Assembly: GCF_001552435.1 (NCBI RefSeq) | Contig: NZ_BCRE01000043.1 | Span: 1 to 64,000 of the forward strand | From: Kribbia dieselivorans NBRC 106261 | GTDB lineage: Bacteria > Actinomycetota > Actinomycetes > Actinomycetales > Dermatophilaceae | Direction of reading: 5' to 3' | Length of the DNA stretch: 64,000 nucleotides | Part shown: in pieces, positions 58,802 to 64,000 of the stretch | How the letters are laid out: each line of letters starts with the position of its first letter | Position numbering within the stretch: the stretch's first letter is position 1 | Position numbers and translations under genes: made by a program | The notes under the pieces: generated by a model | What the model was told of the DNA's origin: nothing | The model's database searches: none | What the model saw: the letters and a program-made list of their open reading frames with translations, nothing else

Positions 58802-60073
58802 TCAGGCGGAACGCTTGCGCTTCTTGTCGGCGCCGCCGTGATGGAGCACCGTCGCGCCCACGTCGGTGGTGACGGTCTCCTTGGTCACGACGACCTTGGC
58901 GATCTGGTCGTCACTGGGCACGTCGAACATGACCGGAAGGAGGACCTCTTCGAGGATCGCGCGCAGGCCGCGCGCCCCGGTGCCGCGGGCCATGGCCTTG
59001 TCGGCGATGGCCTCGATGGCCTCGTCGGTGAACTCCAACTCGACGCCGTCGAGGTCGAACATCTTCGTGTACTGCTTGATCAGGGCGTTGCGGGGCTCGG
59101 TGAGGATCCGGACGAGGGCCTGCTGGTCAAGCTGGTTGACCGTGGTGATGATCGGCAGACGGCCGATGAACTCGGGGATCAGCCCGAACTTCATCAGATC
59201 TTCCGGCATGACATCGGCGATCGACTCCGAGAGGTCCTTGGGCGTGTGGAGCTCGGAACCGAACCCCAGACCCTTCTTGCCCGACCGGGACTCGATGATC
59301 TTCTCCAGCCCGGCGAACGCTCCTCCGACGATGAAGAGCACGTTCGTCGTGTCGATCTGGATGAACTCCTGATGCGGGTGCTTGCGCCCGCCCTGGGGTG
59401 GCACCGACGCGGTGGTGCCCTCGAGGATCTTGAGCAGGGCCTGCTGAACACCCTCACCGGAGACATCCCGGGTGATCGACGGGTTCTCGCTCTTGCGGGC
59501 GATCTTGTCGACCTCGTCGATGTAGATGATGCCGGTCTCGGCCTTCTTGGTGTCGTAGTCGGCCGCCTGGATGAGCTTGAGCAGGATGTTCTCAACATCC
59601 TCACCGACGTAACCGGCCTCGGTCAGGGCGGTGGCGTCGGCGATGGCGAACGGCACGTTGAGCATGCGGGCCAGCGTCTGGGCGAGGTAGGTCTTGCCCG
59701 ATCCGGTCGGGCCCACCAGGAGGATGTTCGACTTGGCGATCTCGACGTGCTCGCCGTCGCGCTTGGAGCCGGCGTCCTGGGACTGGATGCGCTTGTAGTG
59801 GTTGTACACCGCGACGGACAGGGCCTTCTTGGCGTCGTCCTGGCCGATGATGTACGTCTCGAGGAAGTCGAAGATCTCGCGTGGCTTCGGCAGCTCGTCG
59901 AACGAGAGGTCGCTGTGCTCGGAGAGCTCCTCCTCGATGATCTCGTTGCACAGTTCGATGCACTCGTCGCAGATGTACACCGCGGGCCCGGCGATGAGTT
60001 TCTTGACCTGCTTCTGCGACTTGCCGCAGAAGGAGCACTTGAGCAGGTCGCTGCTCTCACTCATGCGTGCCAC
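58802..60073 (-). CDS. clpX: ATP-dependent Clp protease ATP-binding subunit ClpX
   Basis: A 423-residue AAA+ unfoldase. The N-terminal zinc-binding domain has four Cys (CSFCGK ... CDECIELC). Walker A is VGPTGSGKT and Walker B is [10 protein letters not shown]. The [15 protein letters not shown] sensor-2 region is near the end. It delivers substrates to ClpP1P2. GTG at 60073 is favoured over ATG at 60064 because GGAG lies eight bases upstream. A long hairpin with ClgR-box-like arms separates it from clpP2, so clpX may be read separately. Confidence 0.96.
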   Translation of the reverse strand: MARMSESSDLLKCSFCGKSQKQVKKLIAGPAVYICDECIELCNEIIEEELSEHSDLSFDELPKPREIFDFLETYIIGQDDAKKALSVAVYNHYKRIQSQDAGSKRDGEHVEIAKSNILLVGPTGSGKTYLAQTLARMLNVPFAIADATALTEAGYVGEDVENILLKLIQAADYDTKKAETGIIYIDEVDKIARKSENPSITRDVSGEGVQQALLKILEGTTASVPPQGGRKHPHQEFIQIDTTNVLFIVGGAFAGLEKIIESRSGKKGLGFGSELHTPKDLSESIADVMPEDLMKFGLIPEFIGRLPIITTVNQLDQQALVRILTEPRNALIKQYTKMFDLDGVELEFTDEAIEAIADKAMARGTGARGLRAILEEVLLPVMFDVPSDDQIAKVVVTKETVTTDVGATVLHHGGADKKRKRSA

Positions 60074-60141
60074 GCGGGATTCTCCTTCGTCCGTCCGATG
60101 TCATCCGACGCTACCCGCGTCGGGCCGGTTGTGCTCGGTCA

Positions 60142-60188
60142 TTCGCTGTCAGCGGACACCCGTGTCGGTCGTGTCCGCTGACAGCGAA
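60142..60188 (-). promoter_or_regulatory. Inverted pair of ClgR-box-like sequences / hairpin before clpX
   Basis: TTCGCTGTCAGCGGACAC (60142-60159) pairs perfectly with 60171-60188 around an 11-base loop. Each arm contains CGCTG-N-CAGCG, an 11-bp near palindrome that fits the core CGCYNANRGCG given for ClgR sites. It may be a transcription terminator after clpP2, a double ClgR site before clpX, or both. Confidence 0.55.
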
Positions 60189-60203
60189 ATCCCATCAGGC
60201 TGG

Positions 60204-60863
60204 TCAGGCCTGTACGGAGGCCTTGCGCGAGGCGAGCACCTCGTCGATGAGGCCGTACTCCTTGGCCTCGGCCGCGCTGAGGATCTTGTCGCGCTCGATG
60301 TCGTCGCGCACCTGCTCCACGGTCTTGCCCGAGTGCAGCGCCCAGGTCTCCTCGAGCCAGCTGCGCATGCGGAGCACCTCGTTGGCCTGGATCTCGATGT
60401 CGGAGGCCTGGCCGTAGTCACCACCGGCCAGCGCGGGCTGGTGGATGAGGATGCGGCTGTTCGGCAGGGCGAACCGCTTGCCCTTGGCACCGGCGGCCAG
60501 CAGCACGGCTCCGGCGGAGGCGGCCTGACCGATGACGAACGTCTGCACATCGGGGCGGATGTACTGCATCGTGTCGTAGATCGCCGTCATGGCGGTGAAC
60601 GAGCCACCGGGGCTGTTGATGTACATGAGGATGTCGCGGTCGGGGTCCTGGGACTCAAGCACGATGAGCTGGGCGATGACGTCATCGGCCGAGGCGTCGT
60701 CGATCTGGGTGCCCAGGAAGATGATGCGGTCCTCGAAGAGCTTGGCGTAGGGGTCGAGTCGCTTCATGCCATACGAGGTGCGCTCCTCGAACTGCGGCAG
60801 GATGTAGCGGCTCGCGGGAGCGCCGTGCGCGGCCAGGCGGCCGATGGGGTTGATCTGCGTCAT
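60204..60863 (-). CDS. clpP2: ATP-dependent Clp protease proteolytic subunit ClpP2
   Basis: A 219-residue serine peptidase. The catalytic triad is S116 (GQAASAGAV), H141 (IHQPALAGG) and D192 (ERDKILSA). It has a longer N-terminus than ClpP1, as ClpP2 of actinobacteria does. It forms a heteromeric 14-mer with ClpP1 (known). It starts 20 bases after the clpP1 stop, GGAG-type ribosome site present, so the pair is one operon. Confidence 0.95.
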   Translation of the reverse strand: MTQINPIGRLAAHGAPASRYILPQFEERTSYGMKRLDPYAKLFEDRIIFLGTQIDDASADDVIAQLIVLESQDPDRDILMYINSPGGSFTAMTAIYDTMQYIRPDVQTFVIGQAASAGAVLLAAGAKGKRFALPNSRILIHQPALAGGDYGQASDIEIQANEVLRMRSWLEETWALHSGKTVEQVRDDIERDKILSAAEAKEYGLIDEVLASRKASVQA

Positions 60864-60883
60864 GGTGATGGCTCCTTGGGCGC

Positions 60884-61516
60884 TCAGTTGTCGGAGACCG
60901 GGTTGTCGTCGTTGCCGGTCTGGCTGGAGCGCTCGAAGACGTGGTCGACGAAGCCGTACTCCAGCGCATCCTGGGCGCTGAACCAGCGGTCACGGTCGGA
61001 GTCGGCCGAGATCTGCTCGACGCTCTGGCCGGTGTGCTGGGCGATGAGCTCGGCCATCTGGTTCTTGATGTAGAGCATCTGCTCGGCCTGGATCTTGATG
61101 TCCGAGGCGGTACCGCCGATGCCGCCCGACGGCTGGTGCATCATGACGCGGGCGTGCGGGGTCGCGTAGCGCTTGCCCTTGGTGCCGGCCGAAAGCAGGA
61201 ACTGCCCCATGGAGGCGGCCATGCCCATCGCGACGGTGGCCACGTCGTTCGGGATCCACTTCATGGTGTCGTAGATCGCCATGCCGGCCGAGATCGACCC
61301 ACCGGGGCTGTTGATGTACAGCCAGATGTCCTTCTCCGGGTCCTCCGCGGCCAGGAGCAGCATCTGGGCGCAGATCGCGTTGGCGTTGTCATCGCGCACG
61401 TCGGAGCCCAGGAAGATGATCCGTTCCTTGAGCAGGCGCTGGTAGATGTGGTCGTCCATGCCGTTGCCGCCCTGCGGTCCGGCTGCGACGACGTCGTTGC
61501 TGTGGCTCACGCTCAC
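60884..61516 (-). CDS. clpP1: ATP-dependent Clp protease proteolytic subunit ClpP1
   Basis: A 210-residue serine peptidase with S102 ([10 protein letters not shown]), H127 ([10 protein letters not shown]) and D176 (DRDRWFSA). ClpP1 and ClpP2 are both needed for activity in actinobacteria (known). The GTG at 61516 has GAGAGG just upstream; ATG-type alternatives further in would cut the N-terminal loop. A ClgR-box-like sequence lies 81-91 bases upstream, fitting activation by the ClgR encoded at 3.5 kb. Confidence 0.95.
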   Translation of the reverse strand: MSVSHSNDVVAAGPQGGNGMDDHIYQRLLKERIIFLGSDVRDDNANAICAQMLLLAAEDPEKDIWLYINSPGGSISAGMAIYDTMKWIPNDVATVAMGMAASMGQFLLSAGTKGKRYATPHARVMMHQPSGGIGGTASDIKIQAEQMLYIKNQMAELIAQHTGQSVEQISADSDRDRWFSAQDALEYGFVDHVFERSSQTGNDDNPVSDN

Positions 61517-61596
61517 TGCCTCTCGTCGGTTCTGCGAGTTCTGTCGCTGACACTAACGCCCAACCGGCCCGGCTCAATCCCGCCACGGCTCGTGTT

Positions 61597-61607
61597 CGCC
61601 GTCAGCG
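61597..61607 (-). promoter_or_regulatory. Candidate ClgR box upstream of clpP1
   Basis: On the minus strand the site reads CGCTGACGGCG followed by AAC, fitting the ClgR core CGCYNANRGCG-WWS. It lies 81-91 bases before the clpP1 start. It differs by one base from the arms of the clpP2-clpX hairpin (CGCTGACAGCG), which suggests one regulator for both. Confidence 0.55.
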
Positions 61608-61612
61608 CAAGG

Positions 61613-62866
61613 TCAGACGCCCTCGGGCTCCACCTCGGCGCGGCGGGCCGGCTCGCGGGTGGCCGGCACAAGCGCCAGCGCCACCAGCGCCAAGCCACCG
61701 ACGAGCAGCAGGGAGTTCAGCACGCCGACGTGGTCGCCGAGGAAACCGAGCACGGTCGGACCGGTCAGGAAGGCGGTGTAGCCGATGGTCGAGACCACCG
61801 ACATGCGGGCCGCCGCCCGAGCGGGCTCGTCGGCGGCCGCGGACATGCCGACCGGGAAGCCGAGGCTGGCGCCCATGCCCCAGAGCACCGCTCCGGCAAA
61901 GGCCACACCCGGCGAGCCGAACACGACGAGCAGCGAACCGATCCCGGCGAGGACGAAGAGGACCCGCAGCGTCGCCACGCGCCCGTGCCGCTCGAGGATG
62001 GCCGGGCCGACCAGGCGCCCGATCGTCATGGCGGTCAGGAACGTCGCGAAGGCGAGGACTCCGGCGTAGGCGGGCAGGTGGTGCCCCTCGACGAACGCCA
62101 CGGAGACCCAGTCGTTCGCGGTGCCCTCGGTGAGCGCGGCGACGAGCACGACGACGCCGATGAGCAACGTGCGCGGCTCAAGCCAGGCGCTACCGGAGCG
62201 AGCGGTCGATGCCTCGTCGGTGTCCTCCACCGCTGCGTCCTCGACGCCCTCCTCGGCCGTGCGCGGCAGGAAGCCCCGCAGCGCGAACACCATGAGAATC
62301 GGGATGACGACCGCGGCCACGAGGGTCTGTGGCACGATGCCGACGTCCAGGCGCAAGAGCAACGCCGTGGTCAGGGCGCTGAGCACCGTGCCACCGCTGA
62401 AGGCGGCGTGGAAGCGCGGCATGATCACGCGGCCGGAGGAGTGCTCGACGGCCGCACCCTCGAGGTTCATCGCGACGTCCCACAGCCCGTTGCCGAAGCC
62501 GAGGGCGAACAGCGCGAAGGCCACGAGCACCGGCGAGTGCCACACGGCCACGGCCAGTCCGAGCAGAACGAGCCCGGAGATCGCCCCGGTGACTCCCGCC
62601 CAGACGGTGCGCGCCGCTCCGATGCGCATGACGACCCGCCCGGCGGTGGGCAGGCTGATCAGCGAGCCGATGGAGCCGATGAAGAGGACCAGGCCGAGCT
62701 CCCCGGCGGTCAGGCCCAGGGTCTGCTTGATCGTCGGGATGCGTGAGGACCAGACGGCGAACGTCAATCCATTGAGCAGGAAGACAGCGGCCACGGACCA
62801 CGCGGCACGCAGATCCCGAGGGTCGGCGAACGTGCCCGCTCGGGCCTTGTCGGTGGTCACGGTCAC
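61613..62866 (-). CDS. MFS transporter
   Basis: A 417-residue major facilitator with twelve hydrophobic helices in two halves joined by an acidic loop (about residues 205-225). GRVVMRIGAAR-type loop 2-3 motif is present. It resembles the YbjJ/YfkF-like group, often sugar or drug exporters; the substrate is unknown. The start has GAGGAG upstream. It is divergent from a LacI regulator with operator palindromes between, so it is probably repressed by that protein and may carry a sugar-like ligand (inference). Confidence 0.85.
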   Translation of the reverse strand: MTVTTDKARAGTFADPRDLRAAWSVAAVFLLNGLTFAVWSSRIPTIKQTLGLTAGELGLVLFIGSIGSLISLPTAGRVVMRIGAARTVWAGVTGAISGLVLLGLAVAVWHSPVLVAFALFALGFGNGLWDVAMNLEGAAVEHSSGRVIMPRFHAAFSGGTVLSALTTALLLRLDVGIVPQTLVAAVVIPILMVFALRGFLPRTAEEGVEDAAVEDTDEASTARSGSAWLEPRTLLIGVVVLVAALTEGTANDWVSVAFVEGHHLPAYAGVLAFATFLTAMTIGRLVGPAILERHGRVATLRVLFVLAGIGSLLVVFGSPGVAFAGAVLWGMGASLGFPVGMSAAADEPARAAARMSVVSTIGYTAFLTGPTVLGFLGDHVGVLNSLLLVGGLALVALALVPATREPARRAEVEPEGV

Positions 62867-62883
62867 TGCTTCTCCTCGGGCAT

Positions 62884-62910
62884 CGAAACGTTTCGCTCAA
62901 TCGATTCGAT
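62884..62910. promoter_or_regulatory. LacI-type operators in the divergent region
   Basis: CGAAACGTTTCG (62884-62895) is a perfect 12-bp palindrome with the central CG of LacI-family operators. ATCGA-T-TCGAT (62900-62910) is a second palindrome. Both lie in the 55 bases between the MFS and LacI start codons, so they should control both genes. Confidence 0.75.
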
Positions 62911-62921
62911 ATTGTGCTCCC

Positions 62922-63998
62922 ATGTCGGAGCATCGTCAAACGGGCCAGCGCCCCACGTTGCGTGATGTGGCGCAACAGGCCGGAGTCTCGATCTCGACCG
63001 CCTCGCACGTCTACAGCGGCAAGCGCGCGGTCGCCCCGGAGACGGCGCAGCGGGTCCGCGCCGCGGCCGACGACCTCGGGTACCTCGGACCCGACCCGCT
63101 GGCCTCCTCACTGCGCCAGGGTCGCGCCGGGGTGGTCGCCGCCCACTTCGACGACGCCCTGCGCTACGCCTTCGCCGATCCGTTCGCGGTGTCGGTGCTC
63201 GACGGGCTGAGCCAGGTTCTGGACGACCTGGGGGTGGGGCTCCTGCTCGCGTCCGGGCACGGCGATGCCGACCGGTCATCGATCCTGGATCGGCAGGCCC
63301 TCGACGCCGTCGTCTTCCCCCTGTGCGGCTCCGCCCAGGAGCCACTCATCGCCCGCCTGGTCGCCCGCGGCATCCCCGTGATCGGCACCGGGATGCCCAC
63401 GACCGACGGCACGTCGCGCCTGACCGTGGACGAGGCGGGTTCGCTGGCCCTGATCACCGAGCACGTCATGTCCCTCGGCCACATGCGCATCGGCCACATC
63501 GCCATGCCCCTGAACCAGCCCGGGGTGCTACGACCCATCGCACCCGACCTGCTCGCGACCGCGGCCTACCTCGACAGCCGGGAACGGGTGGTCGGCTTCC
63601 GCTCCGTGGCCGGCGCCGACGCGCCCATCGTCGAGGCCGCGGCCCTGACCATCGACGCCGGTGCGGCCGCGGCGGCGCTCCTGCTCGACGGCGCTCCGGA
63701 TCTCACCGCGATCGTGGCCCAATCGGACCTGCTGGCCGCGGGCGTGCTGCGTGAGGCCGCCGAACGCGGGCTGCGGGTGCCGCACGACCTGAGCGTGACC
63801 GGCTTCGACGGGATCGACCTGCCGTGGGTCGACGGCTCCCTGACGACCATCGTCCAGGACGGCGCCGCCAAGGGCCGCCGGCTCGGTGAGATGGTCGTGG
63901 CCCGCCTCGCCGGCGACGCAGGGACGGTCGTCCACGAGGAGTTCCCGACGCATCTGCGCATCGGAACGACGACCGCCGCTCCCCCTGGGGCCCGCTGA
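62922..63998 (+). CDS. LacI-family transcriptional regulator
   Basis: A 358-residue repressor. The HTH is TLRDVAQQAGVSISTASHVYSGKRAV (about residues 12-37) followed by the hinge helix GYLGPDPLASSLRQG. The effector domain is a periplasmic-binding fold ending in SVTGFDGIDLPWVDGSLTTIVQD. The inducer is unknown. The gene is divergent from the MFS transporter with operators between, so it is probably its local, autoregulated repressor. It is complete, ending two bases before the window end. Confidence 0.92.
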   Translation: MSEHRQTGQRPTLRDVAQQAGVSISTASHVYSGKRAVAPETAQRVRAAADDLGYLGPDPLASSLRQGRAGVVAAHFDDALRYAFADPFAVSVLDGLSQVLDDLGVGLLLASGHGDADRSSILDRQALDAVVFPLCGSAQEPLIARLVARGIPVIGTGMPTTDGTSRLTVDEAGSLALITEHVMSLGHMRIGHIAMPLNQPGVLRPIAPDLLATAAYLDSRERVVGFRSVAGADAPIVEAAALTIDAGAAAAALLLDGAPDLTAIVAQSDLLAAGVLREAAERGLRVPHDLSVTGFDGIDLPWVDGSLTTIVQDGAAKGRRLGEMVVARLAGDAGTVVHEEFPTHLRIGTTTAAPPGAR

Positions 63999-64000
63999 CG

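Overview
The window comes from a high-GC actinobacterium. Several gene neighbourhoods typical of that phylum point this way: lhr-nei2, ftsK with rimO-pgsA-cinA-clgR, rpsO-pnp, folC-DUF4233-ndk, clpP1-clpP2-clpX, and an ileS gene behind an actinobacterial T-box. The gene content would fit a Micrococcales member such as the Dermacoccaceae/Dermatophilaceae/Intrasporangiaceae group, but I cannot fix the genus from sequence alone. No rRNA, tRNA, CRISPR array, transposase or phage gene was recognised. At least fourteen genes have a TANNNT -10-like hexamer ending 6-8 bases before the start codon, which suggests many leaderless mRNAs.

Region by region. 1-3.5 kb: the 3' part of the Lhr helicase and the Nei2 glycosylase (DNA repair). 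3.5-6.6 kb: rimO, pgsA and cinA joined by 4-base start/stop overlaps, then clgR with its own promoter. 6.6-14.6 kb: a MauE/thioredoxin-like membrane protein, ftsK, RNase J, dapA, thyA and dihydrofolate reductase. 14.6-20.4 kb: an accessory stretch with a SatD-family regulator behind an AT-rich promoter, a flavin reductase without its usual iron-sulphur domain, an enoyl-CoA hydratase, a GNAT enzyme with a His-rich head, an alkyltransferase-like protein fused to a helix-hairpin-helix domain, and a DUF559-type nuclease gene bounded by 40-bp inverted palindromic repeats; then dapB. 20.5-23.7 kb: a 51-residue basic small protein, pnp and rpsO. 23.9-32.1 kb: metabolic genes (LLM oxidoreductase, flavohaemoglobin, aminotransferase, MmcQ, YoaK) and a PucR / alpha-hydroxy-acid oxidase / SDR group.

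32.2-50.4 kb is a housekeeping block (lpd, ndk, DUF4233, folC, ileS) with two apparent insertions. The first is a three-gene plus-strand group between DUF4233 and folC. The second is a complete benzoate dioxygenase cluster between folC and ileS: benA, benB, a large benC-FCD-benD fusion, and a LuxR/LAL regulator equivalent to BenR. The Ben proteins would turn benzoate into its cis-diol and then catechol. A CTAGGTC motif occurs twice before benA and once before benR and is the best candidate BenR site.

50.4-64 kb: a ParD-tail-like mini-gene coupled to a GlcD-type FAD oxidase, NUDIX, gamma carbonic anhydrase, PlsC, valS, a secreted protein between 20-bp direct repeats, a C39-like cysteine peptidase, clpX-clpP2-clpP1, and an MFS transporter divergent from a LacI regulator. 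ClgR-box-like sequences lie before clpP1 and, as an inverted pair, before clpX. The window therefore seems to carry both the ClgR regulator and its protease targets; ClgR itself ends in Ala-Ala, like a Clp substrate.

The observations most worth following are the BenC-FCD-BenD fusion, the palindrome-bounded DUF559 gene, the possible ClgR circuit and the small proteins at 20585 and 50466.
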